From Comamonas sp. (GTDB lineage: Bacteria > Pseudomonadota > Gammaproteobacteria > Burkholderiales > Burkholderiaceae_C), in the NCBI GenBank assembly GCA_028690035.1, contig JAQVCA010000002.1, positions 248,001-312,000 of the forward strand: a stretch of DNA of 64,000 nt, given 5' to 3'. Positions 1-9,026 of the stretch are shown here, one piece after another. Below the pieces are notes generated by a model. It saw only the letters and a program-made list of their open reading frames with translations. It was not told the origin of the DNA and ran no database searches. Position numbers and translations under genes: made by a program. Every line of letters begins with the position of its first letter. The first letter of the stretch is position 1.

Positions 1-1338
1 TGGCAACTGGCGCTGCAAAAATATATAGCTGACAACGCTTACCCAGTGGGCGCTTTGGTCGCTTTTTCTGGTGAAGTCAACGACCCGGCAAGCCTGCCAG
101 AACCCGTCACGGAAAACAGCCCCCAGCTCAACCCGCTGCTCAAGGGCCGCGATATCCGCGAGGCTTTTGCCACCGAGCCGTACCAAATCCTGCTGGTGGC
201 CAACAAGTTCCAGACCGGGTTTGACCAGCCGCTCTTGTGCGGCATGTACGTGGACAAGCGCCTGGGCGGCATCCAGGCGGTGCAAACGCTCAGTCGCCTG
301 AACCGCGCCTACAGCGGCCCGTTTGGCCACAAGGACACCACCTACATCCTGGATTTTGTGAACGAGCCGGACGACATCCTGGCTGCATTCAAAACCTATT
401 ACGCAACCGCCGAGCTGGCCGGGGTGACCGATCCGCATCTGGTCTATGACCTGCGCGCCAAGCTGGATGCCGCGGGCCATTACGACGATTTTGAGGTGGA
501 GCGCGTGGTGCTGGCCGAGCTGAACCCCAAAGCCACCCAAGCCATGCTGGCCGCGGCCATAGAGCCGGTGGCCGATCGCTTACTCAAGCGCTATGCAGCA
601 GCACACCAAGCGCTGCTGGCCGCAGAAAGCAGTGCCATCGTCGATGGCCCCAGCGCCCAAGCCGCCAAGGATGAATTGGACGCGCTGCAACTGTTCAAGC
701 GCGATCTGGGCACCTTTGTGCGCGTGTATGCGTTTTTGGGCCAGGTGTTCGACTACGGCAACACGGCCATCGAAAAGCGCGCCATCTTCTTCAAACGCCT
801 GCTGCCACTGCTGGAGTTTGGCCGCGAGCGCGAGGGCATTGATCTGTCCAAAGTGGTACTGACCCACCACCGCCTCAAAGCCCAAGGCCAGCGCAGCCTG
901 GCGCTGCACGACACCGAGGGCGACTACCAACTGCAGCCCCTGCTGGATACCGGCGGCGGTGCTGTGCAAGACAAGGAGAAGCTGCTGCTGTCCGAGATCG
1001 TGGCCAAAGTGAACGATTTGTTCGAGGGCGATTTGAGCGACGACGACCAGCTGGTCTATGTGAACCACGTGCTCAAAGGCAAGCTGCTGGAATCGGACCT
1101 GCTGCGCCAACAAGCGGCCAGCAACACCAAAGAGCAGTTTGCCAACTCCCCCGATCTGGCCCACGCCCTGCTGGACGCCATCATGGACGCCCTGAGCGCA
1201 CACCAGACCATGAGCACCCAGGCCCTGAACTCCGAACGCGTGCGCCATGGCCTGACCGACATCCTGCTGGGGCCTGCGCAACTGTATGAGGCACTGCGCG
1301 GCGCTGGCCATGCCCCGGGCGTGGCACTGGGGCGCTGA
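1..1338 (+). CDS. hsdR: Type I restriction-modification enzyme, R subunit (partial, 3' part)
   Basis: The reading frame is open from base 1, so this is the C-terminal part of a larger gene whose start lies outside the window. The first third shows helicase-like features of HsdR: ALVAFSGEV, then NKFQTGFDQPLL and QTLSRLNRA, which fit motifs V and VI of the SF2 translocase domain. The remaining ~300 residues are the helical C-terminal region that contacts the methylase core. The enzyme cleaves unmodified DNA after ATP-driven translocation. The hsdM and hsdS partners are not downstream, so they would have to lie upstream of the window. Bases 24–51 closely resemble the dispersed intergenic repeat found at 2535. 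Confidence 0.9.
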   Translation, partial: WQLALQKYIADNAYPVGALVAFSGEVNDPASLPEPVTENSPQLNPLLKGRDIREAFATEPYQILLVANKFQTGFDQPLLCGMYVDKRLGGIQAVQTLSRLNRAYSGPFGHKDTTYILDFVNEPDDILAAFKTYYATAELAGVTDPHLVYDLRAKLDAAGHYDDFEVERVVLAELNPKATQAMLAAAIEPVADRLLKRYAAAHQALLAAESSAIVDGPSAQAAKDELDALQLFKRDLGTFVRVYAFLGQVFDYGNTAIEKRAIFFKRLLPLLEFGREREGIDLSKVVLTHHRLKAQGQRSLALHDTEGDYQLQPLLDTGGGAVQDKEKLLLSEIVAKVNDLFEGDLSDDDQLVYVNHVLKGKLLESDLLRQQAASNTKEQFANSPDLAHALLDAIMDALSAHQTMSTQALNSERVRHGLTDILLGPAQLYEALRGAGHAPGVALGR

Positions 1339-1380
1339 ACGCCGCATTCACCCGTATCCCCCTTTTTTCGATTTGCCACG

Positions 1381-2451
1381 ATGCATTCGTTGTTGATGTA
1401 CCTTGCCCTTGCGGCAACAAGCAGTGCCTGGGCCAATGCTGGGGCCAATATCCAGCTGCCGCCAGCGGCCAAAAACACGGTTTACAAGTGCGAGGTGCAG
1501 GGCCGCACGCACTACTCCGATACGCCCTGCCCCGGGGCGGTCGAGGTCGATGTCACGCCGACACGCGGCGTACACAGCATGTCGGGCACCAAACGCACCA
1601 GCGCTGCGGTACAGCACGAGGCCATGCTGGAAAACATGCAAAGAGCACGTCAGCAAGCCATGGCCAGCGTTCTGCCTGCGTCCGCCTCTGCACAACCGGC
1701 GGTTGCACAGCCTGCACACGCGGTACAACCCCAGGCGTTGGCATCGGCTCCACAGCCCGCCCGCACTTCCAGCAGCGCGCTCGACCCCATGCAAATCATC
1801 CACGGCATGCTGTCCACCTTGCTACAGGCGGTGCAGCCCCTGCTGTGGTTTTTGCCCTTGTTGGTCCTGGTGTTGATCGTCAAGACAGCGGCCTTTAAGG
1901 GCTGGATCGGTGAATTGCTTATCCGACAGCTGCTCAAGAAGCGGCCCGCAGCCAAGGACGAAAAAGAGCTGCATCTGCACAACGTCACCCTGAAAGACGA
2001 TCGGGGCACCACGCAAATTGACCATGTGCTGATCTCTGCGTATGGGGTGTTTGTCATAGAAACCAAAAACTACAACGGCCAGATCACGGGGAGTGCAGAG
2101 GCACGCGAATGGCAGCAGCGGTTTTTCCAGAAGCAATATGCATTTCAGAACCCACTGCGCCAAAACTATCGACACATCAAGGCACTGGAAAACACCTTGA
2201 AGCTGCCCAGCAGCGTCTTTCAGTCCGTGGTGGTTTTTGCAGGTCAGTGTGAGTTGAAGTCCAGTTTTCCGCCCAATGTGTGTACAAAGGACAACTTGCC
2301 TGCCTTTATCCAGTCGTTCAAGCAAGTGGTGCTGACACCCGGCCAAATCCAAGCGGCGTACCAAACATTGCAAAAAAACCGTCTGTCCGACAACTTCCTG
2401 ACCCATTTCAGGCACGTACGCAACCTGCGCAAACAACATCCCAGAGTCTGA
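1381..2451 (+). CDS. DUF4124–transmembrane–NERD domain protein
   Basis: This 356-residue protein has three parts. Residues 1–18 look like a signal peptide. Residues ~35–60 form a DUF4124-type segment (YKCEVQGRTHYSDTPCP). After a low-complexity Ala/Gln/Pro stretch and a hydrophobic helix at ~155–170, residues ~190–310 form a NERD (nuclease-related) domain with IDHVLI, VFVIETKNY and a WQQ segment. NERD is related to restriction-like nucleases and would be cytoplasmic if the helix crosses the membrane. The gene sits 42 bp after hsdR, so a link to DNA restriction or foreign-DNA handling is possible but is only inferred. The domain order is unusual. A strong terminator follows. Confidence 0.85.
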   Translation: MHSLLMYLALAATSSAWANAGANIQLPPAAKNTVYKCEVQGRTHYSDTPCPGAVEVDVTPTRGVHSMSGTKRTSAAVQHEAMLENMQRARQQAMASVLPASASAQPAVAQPAHAVQPQALASAPQPARTSSSALDPMQIIHGMLSTLLQAVQPLLWFLPLLVLVLIVKTAAFKGWIGELLIRQLLKKRPAAKDEKELHLHNVTLKDDRGTTQIDHVLISAYGVFVIETKNYNGQITGSAEAREWQQRFFQKQYAFQNPLRQNYRHIKALENTLKLPSSVFQSVVVFAGQCELKSSFPPNVCTKDNLPAFIQSFKQVVLTPGQIQAAYQTLQKNRLSDNFLTHFRHVRNLRKQHPRV

Positions 2452-2495
2452 ATCTGGCCATACCAGCGGCTCTATCGGCCACCGCACAGCACCAT

Positions 2496-2532
2496 AAAAA
2501 AAGGACTACCCCTTTCGGGACAGTCCTTTTTT
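2496..2532. terminator. Bidirectional intrinsic terminator
   Basis: A GGACT/AGTCC stem is flanked by an A run on the left and a T run on the right, between the convergent NERD-protein and ahpF genes. It should work in both directions. Confidence 0.8.
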
Positions 2533-2534
2533 AG

Positions 2535-2562
2535 TAGCTGTCAGCGCTTACCCAGTAAGCGC
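2535..2562. repeat. Dispersed palindromic repeat, short copy
   Basis: The copy reads TAGCTGTCAGCGCTTA and continues into a GCGCTTAC/GTAAGCGC hairpin. It belongs to the same family as the longer elements at 9751, 15785, 23589, 32706, 39441, 44426 and 47907. Twenty-four of its 28 bases match bases 24–51 inside hsdR. Confidence 0.6.
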
Positions 2563-2588
2563 AAAAGCCATTTTTTACCAATATTCGC

Positions 2589-4145
2589 TTAGTTGCGGAT
2601 CAGGTGGTCAAAGGCCGACAGGGCGGCGGTGGCACCTGCGCCAGCGGCGATGATGATTTGCTTGTACGGCACGTTGGTGCAGTCGCCCGCCGCAAACACG
2701 CCGGGGACGCTGGTTTGGCCCTTGGCGTCGATGACGATCTCACCCATCGGGTTGAGTTCGAGCGTGCCCTTGAGCCAGTCGGTGTTGGGCAGCAGGCCAA
2801 TTTGCACAAAGATGCCTTCCAGCTCCACCTGCTTGGTTTCGCCCGTGGTGCGATCTTTGTAGGTCAGGCCGGTGACTTTGCTGCCGTCGCCCAGCACTTC
2901 GGTGGTTTGCGCGCTCTTGATGATGGTGACGTTGGGCAGGCTGGCCAGCTTTTTCTGCAGCACGGCGTCGGCCTTCAGGGTGTCGGCAAATTCCAGCACG
3001 GTGACGTGCGAGACCACGCCAGCCAGGTCGATGGCCGCTTCAATGCCCGAGTTGCCGCCACCAATCACCGCCACGCGCTTGCCCTTGAACAGGGGGCCGT
3101 CGCAGCTGGGGCAGTAGGCCACGCCTTTGGTGCGGTACTGGTCTTCGCCGGGCACGTTCATGTTGCGCCAGCGCGCGCCGGTGGACAGCACCACGCTCTT
3201 GGCTTGCAGTTGCGCGCCGTTGTCCAGCTCCACGGTGATGAGGCCGCCTTTTTCTGCAGCGGGGATCAGCTTGGTGGCGCGCTGCAGGTTCATGACATCC
3301 ACGTCGTAGTCGCGGATGTGCGCTTCCATGGCGGCAACCAGCTTGGGGCCTTCGGTCTTGCTGATGGAGATGTAGTTTTCAATGTCCAGCGTGTCGTTGA
3401 CCTGACCGCCCAGGCGCTCGGCGACGATGCCGGTGCGGATACCTTTGCGTGCGGTGTAGATCGAAGCGGCAGCGCCTGCGGGGCCAGCGCCCACAACCAG
3501 CACTTCAAAGGCTTCTTTGGCCGAGAGCTTGGCGGCAGCGCGGGTGGCAGCGCCAGTGTCCAGCTTGGCGACGATTTCGCCCAGCAGCATGCGGCCTGCG
3601 CCAAAGACTTCGCCGTTCAGATAGACCATGGGCACGGCCATGATTTCGCGCGTCTCGACTTCTTTTTGGAAGGCGCCGCCTTCGATGACGGTGGTCTTGA
3701 TGCGCGGGTTGAGAATAGCCATCAGCGACAGCGCCTGCACCACGTCGGGGCAGTTGTGGCAGCTCAGGCTCATGTAGACCTCGAAATTGAAGTCGCCCTC
3801 GATGGCCTGGATTTGGTCGAGCAGGTCTTGCTCTTCTTTGGGTGGGTGGCCACCCGTCCACAGCAAGGCCAGCACCAAAGAGGTGAATTCATGCCCCAGA
3901 GGCAAGCCAGCAAAGCGCAGGCTGCTATCACTTCCTTGGCGCTGCAGGCTGAACGAGGGCTTGCGCGCATCGTTGCCGTCCAAGCGCAGGGTGATTTTGT
4001 CGCTGCGCAGGCTTTGGATGGTGGTGAGCAGCTCGCGCATTTGCGCCGAGGTCTCGCTCTCATCCAGGGAGGCCACCAGCTCGAAAGGCTGGGTCACGCG
4101 CTCCAGGTAGGCGGCCAGTTGGGTTTTGAGTTGTGTATCGAGCAT
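2589..4145 (-). CDS. ahpF: Alkyl hydroperoxide reductase subunit F
   Basis: This 518-residue NADH:peroxiredoxin reductase reduces AhpC. The N-terminal thioredoxin-like domain carries the dithiol Cys129-x-x-Cys132 (SLSCHNCPD). The flavoprotein part has the FAD motif [11 protein letters not shown] near residue 217, the redox pair Cys345/Cys348 (YCPSCDGP), the NADH-binding GGGNSG and a C-terminal FAD-binding GVFAAGDC. Both cysteine pairs sit where they do in E. coli AhpF. The start is supported by a GGAGG ribosome binding site. It lies directly downstream of ahpC, separated by an intrinsic terminator that should lower its expression relative to ahpC. Confidence 0.96.
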   Translation of the reverse strand: MLDTQLKTQLAAYLERVTQPFELVASLDESETSAQMRELLTTIQSLRSDKITLRLDGNDARKPSFSLQRQGSDSSLRFAGLPLGHEFTSLVLALLWTGGHPPKEEQDLLDQIQAIEGDFNFEVYMSLSCHNCPDVVQALSLMAILNPRIKTTVIEGGAFQKEVETREIMAVPMVYLNGEVFGAGRMLLGEIVAKLDTGAATRAAAKLSAKEAFEVLVVGAGPAGAAASIYTARKGIRTGIVAERLGGQVNDTLDIENYISISKTEGPKLVAAMEAHIRDYDVDVMNLQRATKLIPAAEKGGLITVELDNGAQLQAKSVVLSTGARWRNMNVPGEDQYRTKGVAYCPSCDGPLFKGKRVAVIGGGNSGIEAAIDLAGVVSHVTVLEFADTLKADAVLQKKLASLPNVTIIKSAQTTEVLGDGSKVTGLTYKDRTTGETKQVELEGIFVQIGLLPNTDWLKGTLELNPMGEIVIDAKGQTSVPGVFAAGDCTNVPYKQIIIAAGAGATAALSAFDHLIRN

Positions 4146-4186
4146 GGATGTCCTCCGAAAAACAGTGTTCTTGAAATTGTGGGCAA

Positions 4187-4223
4187 TAAAAAACCGGACG
4201 GCCCGGTGTGCGTACCCGTCCGG
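4187..4223 (-). terminator. Intrinsic terminator between ahpC and ahpF
   Basis: On the minus strand an 8-bp CCGGACGG/CCGTCCGG stem is followed by a T run. It lies downstream of ahpC and upstream of ahpF, so ahpF is probably transcribed by partial read-through. Confidence 0.75.
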
Positions 4224-4279
4224 CTTGGGGGGCCTGCAGCCACAGCGGCTGTTGCCTCAGGCTCCACGGCAACGTGGAC

Positions 4280-4855
4280 TTAGATCTTGCCGACCAGATC
4301 CAGCGAAGGCGTCAGGGTGGCAGCGCCTTCTTTCCACTTGGCGGGGCACACTTGGTCGGGGTGGGCTGCGGTGAACTGGGCAGCCTTGAGCTTGCGCAGG
4401 GTTTCCGACACGTCGCGGGCGATTTCGTTGGAGTGCACTTCCATGGTCTTGATCACGCCATCGGGGTTGATCACGAAGGTGCCGCGCAGGGCCAGGCCTT
4501 CTTCGGGGATGTGTACGCCAAAGGCGTTGGTCAGTTGGTGGGTAGGATCGCCCACCAGCGGGAATTTGGCCTTGCCCACGGCGTCGGAAGTCTCGTGCCA
4601 CACCTTGTGCGAGAAGTGGGTGTCGGTGGTAACGATGTACACCTCGGCACCGGCCTTCTGGAATTCAGCGTAGTTGTCGGCAGCGTCTTCAATCTCGGTG
4701 GGGCAGTTGAAGGTGAACGCTGCGGGCATGAAAATCAGCACCGACCACTTGCCCTTGAGGCTTTGCTCGGTCACTTCGATGAATTCGCCCTTGCCATTGC
4801 GGTTCACATAAGCCTGGGTTTTGAAGGGCTGTACTTGGGTGTTGATCAAAGTCAT
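4280..4855 (-). CDS. ahpC: Alkyl hydroperoxide reductase subunit C (peroxiredoxin)
   Basis: This 191-residue typical 2-Cys peroxiredoxin reduces H2O2 and organic peroxides. The peroxidatic Cys is residue 51 (FNCPTE) and the resolving Cys is at ~170 (VCPAKWKEG). Length and ends (MTLINTQ at the start, SLDLVGKI at the end) match the AhpC family. The residue before the peroxidatic Cys is Asn rather than the usual Val. It is reduced by the downstream ahpF product. The 5' region is AT-rich with a palindrome and is the likely site of peroxide control. Confidence 0.97.
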   Translation of the reverse strand: MTLINTQVQPFKTQAYVNRNGKGEFIEVTEQSLKGKWSVLIFMPAAFTFNCPTEIEDAADNYAEFQKAGAEVYIVTTDTHFSHKVWHETSDAVGKAKFPLVGDPTHQLTNAFGVHIPEEGLALRGTFVINPDGVIKTMEVHSNEIARDVSETLRKLKAAQFTAAHPDQVCPAKWKEGAATLTPSLDLVGKI

Positions 4856-4920
4856 GGATTTTTCCTTTCGGGTTGCAGTGTTAGCGACAAGTGTTTTTGA
4901 CTGAACACAGGACGAAGTGT

Positions 4921-4980
4921 AGTGAAGGTTTTCATATAAATCTAATCAATTGATTTGATGATCTTGATTGGATATTACTA
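4921..4980 (-). promoter_or_regulatory. AT-rich upstream region of ahpC with a palindrome
   Basis: The spacer between ahpC and bfr is much more AT-rich than its surroundings. It holds the perfect palindrome AATCAATTGATT (4945–4956) followed by further ATC/GAT half-elements. In relatives ahpC is an OxyR target, so this could be an OxyR-type site, but it does not match the consensus well enough to assign. Confidence 0.35.
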
Positions 4981-5080
4981 ATCACCTTTCCTACCCGGCA
5001 TGGCCTTGCGTGCTGCGCTGCAGCTGTTCTCAGGCCACAATGCCAGCACATTCACACCACGCACCAAAGGAGTATCCACC

Positions 5081-5563
5081 ATGAAAGGCGAACCCCAAGT
5101 CATTGCTGCCCTGCAGGCGCAACTGAAGAACGAGCTTACGGCCATCAACCAGTACTACATGCACTACCGCCTGTTCAAGCACTGGGGTTTTCCGGTGCTG
5201 GCCAAGGTAGAGCACCATGAGTCGATTGGCGAGATGAAGCACGCCGACTGGCTGATGGACCGCATCCTGATGCTCGATGGCCTGCCCAACCTGCAGGACC
5301 TGGGCAAACTGCACATCGGCGAGGACGTGCCCGAGGCGCTGGCCTGCGATCTGCGTCTGGAGCAGGCCGCACAGCAGTGCATCAAGGAGGGCATCCGCGC
5401 GGCTGAGGCGGCGCTGGACTTTGTCTCGCGCGACCTGCTGCTGAAAATTCTGGACGACACCGAAGAGCACATCGACTTCCTGGAAACCCAGCTGGGCCTG
5501 ATCGACAGCGTGGGCCTGCAAAACTACCTGCAAACCCAAATGGGTGAGCCCGCCGTCGGTTAA
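5081..5563 (+). CDS. bfr: Bacterioferritin
   Basis: This 160-residue haem-containing ferritin stores iron and detoxifies Fe(II)/peroxide. Ferroxidase ligands are at the E. coli positions Glu18, Glu51 and His54, and the haem ligand Met52 is present (ESIGEMKHAD). The C-terminal half contains further ferroxidase acids (DDTEEHIDFLE). The ATG at 5081 is preferred because of the AAGGAG ribosome binding site and the MKGEPQVI start that matches the family; the upstream in-frame extension does not. It is divergent from ahpC, so peroxide and iron defence are adjacent. Confidence 0.96.
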   Translation: MKGEPQVIAALQAQLKNELTAINQYYMHYRLFKHWGFPVLAKVEHHESIGEMKHADWLMDRILMLDGLPNLQDLGKLHIGEDVPEALACDLRLEQAAQQCIKEGIRAAEAALDFVSRDLLLKILDDTEEHIDFLETQLGLIDSVGLQNYLQTQMGEPAVG

Positions 5564-5585
5564 ACCCGCCGCTGCTGGCACCGCA

Positions 5586-5611
5586 CAGGCCCATGGGGGC
5601 CTGTTTTTTTT
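5586..5611 (+). terminator. Intrinsic terminator after bfr
   Basis: A CAGGCCC/GGGCCTG stem is followed by eight T residues, 23 bases after the bfr stop codon. Confidence 0.85.
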
Positions 5612-5643
5612 GGGGACGGCTGGTGGAAGGCCTGGGGGCAGGC

Positions 5644-8151
5644 TCAGCGCAGATCGCCTTGCCAATAGCGCGGACGCAGCTGGCGCTCGCACTGCGCGGT
5701 GGCCGGCTGGGTGGAATGCCAGTGGATGGCGCCGCAGGTGGCCGTGTTGAACACCTGGGCCTGCGCCTGTTGCAAGCGCTGCAGCACCGGCGCCGACGGA
5801 TGGCCAAAGCGGTTGCGCCAGCCACTTTGCACCAGGGCCACGCGGGGCTGCACCGCCTGCAGCCAGGCCGCCGAAGTGGAGCTGCGGCTGCCGTGGTGCG
5901 CCACCAGCAGGGCATCGGCACGCAGGGCGCTGCCCTCTTGCGCCACCAACACTTGCTCTTGGGCGCGCGCGATGTCGCCGGTCAGCAGCACGCTGGCGCC
6001 ACGGGCACTGCGCACCTGGAGCACGCAGCTGCCGGTGTTGGTGTCGCGCGGTTGCCCCACGGCCACCTGCGGCCACAGCACCCGGAACACCACCCCATCC
6101 CACTGCCACTGCTGGCCACGCACGCAGGGCTGCCAAGGGTGCTGGACGGGTTGCATCAGGCTGTCCAGCCCGCTGCCCCACACCTGCGCCTGCGGCTGCG
6201 CGGCCAGCACCGACCAGGCACCGCCAGTGTGGTCGCTGTCCACATGCGTGAGCAGCAGGCGATCGAGCTGCCACCCCTGGGCGCGCAGCAGCGGCACGAT
6301 GGTCTGCTGCCCGGTGTCGCCGCTGCCCCAGCGCGGGCCTGCGTCCACCAGCAGCGTATGCCCGGCGGTGCGCACCAGCACACTGCTGCCCTGGCCCACA
6401 TCCAGCGCCAGCAGGGCAAATTCACCCGGCGCCGGTGCGCGTGGCTGCCACAGCAGCATGGGCAACACCAGCGGCAAGCCCAGCAGACGCAGTGGCCCGG
6501 GCCAGCGCATGAGCAGCCAGCCACAACCAAGTACCCCAGCCACGCCCAGCCACAGCGGCGGCTGGGCAAAGTGGGCCACGGCCAGGGGCCACTGCGCCAT
6601 CCACGCCAAGGCGCCCAGCATCACCTGGGCACACCACACCGCCAGCGCCCACAGCGGGGTGCAGAGCACGCCCAGCATGGCCAGCGGCGTGAGCACCAGC
6701 GTGACCCATGGAATGGCCCACAAATTGGCGACAAAGCCGACGAGGGAAATCTGCCCGAACAGCAGCAGCGTCAAAGGTGATAGCGCCAGACCGACCAGGG
6801 CTTGCTCGCGCAGCAAACGCCAGGCCGGTTGCCACCAGCCGGGGCGGCGTGCGCCCGGATCGGTCATAAACAGCACCCCCACAGCGACAAAGCTGAGCCA
6901 AAACCCCGCCTGCAGCAAGGCCCAGGGATCCCACAGCACCACCACGGCCAGCACCAGCAGCCACACGCGCGGCCAGGGCCAGTGCAAGCCCAGCGTGCGC
7001 AGCAGCACCACCACCAGCAGCATGAGCAAGGTGCGCTGCGCCGGGATGCCCCAGCCGCTGAACAGCGCATACAGCAAGGCCAGCCCCAGACCGGCCCAGG
7101 CGGCGGCCACCGGCGCCGGCCAGCGCAGACACAACGCCGGGCTGCGCCGCCACAGGCCGCCCACCAGCGCCACGGCCAGCCAGGCAAACATGGTGATATG
7201 CAACCCGCTGATGCTGACCAGATGCGCCACGCCGGTATCGCGCAGCAAACGCCAATCGTCTTTGGCAATGGCCGCTTGATCGCCTGTGACCAGCGCCGTG
7301 ACCACCCCCAGGGCGCGCTGCCGGGCAGGTAGGGTGCCATCGCCATCGCCATCGGCCAGGCTGGCCTGCAAACGCGCGCGCACCCGGGCGCGGGCCTGCT
7401 CCATGGGCGCCTGCCAGGTGTGGCCCAGCAGCTGGGCCTGCGGCTGCGCGCGCACATAGCCGCTGGCCTGCACACCTTGGCTCCACCACCACAGCTCGGC
7501 ATCCCAGCCATGGGGGTTGCGCGCGCCGTGCGGGCGCTGCAGGCGCACCGTCCAGCGCCAACGCTGCCCGGGCAGCACCTGCACCTCGGGCGTGTAGCTG
7601 TGCAGCACCACGCGCGCGGGCAAGTGCAGTGCCCGGCCATCGGGCCATTGGCTTTGCTCTACAGCCACCTGCCAGCGCTGGCCCTGCGCGGTGGCCTGGG
7701 GCAGGCTGACCACCACACCCTGCAGCAGCACATCCTGGCCCTGCACCTCGGCAGCCAAAGCGCCCTGGGCAAAATGCGCTGCGCGCCAGCCGGTGCTGGC
7801 AAAGCCCAGCAGGACTAAGGCGCCCGCCGCCAGCCACCACGGCAGCGACGCAGGCAGCCCCCAGCGCTGCGTGCTTGGCGCACTGCGCCAGCGCAGAACG
7901 CGCAGCAACAGCATCAGGGCCAGTGCCACGCCCGTCGCATAGCGCGACACCGACCACAGTGCCGGCTGGGCCAACTGCAGCGCACAGCCCAGCACCCAGG
8001 CCACCTGGGCCCAGGCACACCACCACCATGGAGAAATTTGCCCGCCCCCGGGCCACACGCTTGGCATACTTGCAGGCCATGCTAGCGGGGGCCACCCAAG
8101 CTGGGCAAGCGCCCAAACCCCAGCAGCAACCTTTTGAAAGCCACCCACCAT
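5644..8151 (-). CDS. comEC: DNA internalization competence protein ComEC/Rec2
   Basis: This ~835-residue inner-membrane channel takes up single-stranded DNA in natural transformation. The N-terminal part has DUF4131-like hydrophobic segments. The middle is the multi-helix Competence domain (VSISGLHITMF, then many Leu/Val/Trp-rich helices). The C-terminal ~250 residues form a metallo-beta-lactamase-like domain with LLTHVDSDHTGG and HHGSRSST. The start is uncertain: the ATG at 8151 overlaps the start codon of the divergent ridA-like gene, and a later ATG at 8064 is possible. Other competence genes are not in this window. Confidence 0.9.
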   Translation of the reverse strand: MVGGFQKVAAGVWALAQLGWPPLAWPASMPSVWPGGGQISPWWWCAWAQVAWVLGCALQLAQPALWSVSRYATGVALALMLLLRVLRWRSAPSTQRWGLPASLPWWLAAGALVLLGFASTGWRAAHFAQGALAAEVQGQDVLLQGVVVSLPQATAQGQRWQVAVEQSQWPDGRALHLPARVVLHSYTPEVQVLPGQRWRWTVRLQRPHGARNPHGWDAELWWWSQGVQASGYVRAQPQAQLLGHTWQAPMEQARARVRARLQASLADGDGDGTLPARQRALGVVTALVTGDQAAIAKDDWRLLRDTGVAHLVSISGLHITMFAWLAVALVGGLWRRSPALCLRWPAPVAAAWAGLGLALLYALFSGWGIPAQRTLLMLLVVVLLRTLGLHWPWPRVWLLVLAVVVLWDPWALLQAGFWLSFVAVGVLFMTDPGARRPGWWQPAWRLLREQALVGLALSPLTLLLFGQISLVGFVANLWAIPWVTLVLTPLAMLGVLCTPLWALAVWCAQVMLGALAWMAQWPLAVAHFAQPPLWLGVAGVLGCGWLLMRWPGPLRLLGLPLVLPMLLWQPRAPAPGEFALLALDVGQGSSVLVRTAGHTLLVDAGPRWGSGDTGQQTIVPLLRAQGWQLDRLLLTHVDSDHTGGAWSVLAAQPQAQVWGSGLDSLMQPVQHPWQPCVRGQQWQWDGVVFRVLWPQVAVGQPRDTNTGSCVLQVRSARGASVLLTGDIARAQEQVLVAQEGSALRADALLVAHHGSRSSTSAAWLQAVQPRVALVQSGWRNRFGHPSAPVLQRLQQAQAQVFNTATCGAIHWHSTQPATAQCERQLRPRYWQGDLR

Positions 8152-8611
8152 GAACGTTTACGACCAACTCCAAGCCCTGAACATCACCCTGCCCGCGCTG
8201 GCCGTGCCCGCTGCCGCCTACGTGCCCTACGTGCAAAGCGGCAATCTGGTGTTTTTGAGCGGCCACCTGCCCTACAAGGAAGACGGCCAGGTCTGGGTCG
8301 GCCAGCTGGGCGCCACCATGGACACCGCAGAGGGCCAGCAAGCCGCACGCAGCAGCGCCATTGGTCTGCTGGGCACGCTGCAGGCGGCCTGCGGCGGCGA
8401 TTTGAACCGCGTGCAGCGCATCGTCAAGGTGCTCAGCCTGGTCAACTCCACCGCCACCTTCACCGAGCAGCATCTGGTGACCAACGGCTGCTCGCAGCTG
8501 CTCGGTCAGATTTTTGGCGACAAGGGCAAGCACGCGCGCAGCGCGTTTGGCGTGGCGCAGATTCCGCTGGGCGCCTGCGTGGAAATCGAGTTGATTGCCG
8601 AGATTGCCTAA
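8150..8611 (+). CDS. RidA/YjgF family protein
   Basis: This 153-residue member of the RidA superfamily has the usual fold markers: VFLSGHLPYKEDG near the N-terminus, and RSAFGVAQIPLGACVEIE at the end, where the Arg is the residue that binds 2-iminoacid substrates in true RidA. It is somewhat longer than classical RidA (~128 residues) and fits the longer subgroup, so deaminase activity is probable but not certain. It is followed 27 bp later by cutA. Confidence 0.88.
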   Translation: MNVYDQLQALNITLPALAVPAAAYVPYVQSGNLVFLSGHLPYKEDGQVWVGQLGATMDTAEGQQAARSSAIGLLGTLQAACGGDLNRVQRIVKVLSLVNSTATFTEQHLVTNGCSQLLGQIFGDKGKHARSAFGVAQIPLGACVEIELIAEIA

Positions 8612-8638
8612 GCGCCTCAGCGCATCAACGTACCGACC

Positions 8639-9016
8639 ATGAGCCTGCTGGCCGTTTACACCACCGTGGCCGATACGGCCAGTGCCCAGCGCCTGGCGCG
8701 TCTGGCCGTGCAACGTGGACTGGCTGCCTGCGTGCAGCTGGAAAATGTCCACAGCACCTACCTGTGGCAAGAACAGTTGCACGCCGAGCCCGAGCTGCGC
8801 CTGCTCTTCAAGACCACCAGCGCCGCCTGGCCTGCGCTGCGCGCGTGCCTCGAAGCGCACCACCCCTACGAGCTGCCCGCCATTTTTGCCGTGCCGGTGC
8901 CCCACGCCAGCGCGGCCTATGCCGCCTGGGTACACACCCAGACGGCAGCGGCCAGCCACCCCGCGAGCGATGGCGCGCCCACCGACGTGGCACCACCCTC
9001 CTCTGACCTTGGATAG
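8639..9016 (+). CDS. cutA: Divalent-cation tolerance protein CutA
   Basis: This 125-residue cytoplasmic protein forms trimers and has been linked to copper tolerance. The core is recognisable by CVQLENVHSTYLW, the E-x-E-L-R-L-L-F-K strand and the HHPYELPAIFAVPV segment. The last ~25 residues are a low-complexity tail. It lies between the ridA-like gene and marC on the same strand with short gaps, consistent with one transcription unit. Confidence 0.92.
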   Translation: MSLLAVYTTVADTASAQRLARLAVQRGLAACVQLENVHSTYLWQEQLHAEPELRLLFKTTSAAWPALRACLEAHHPYELPAIFAVPVPHASAAYAAWVHTQTAAASHPASDGAPTDVAPPSSDLG

Positions 9017-9026
9017 ACACCCCATC

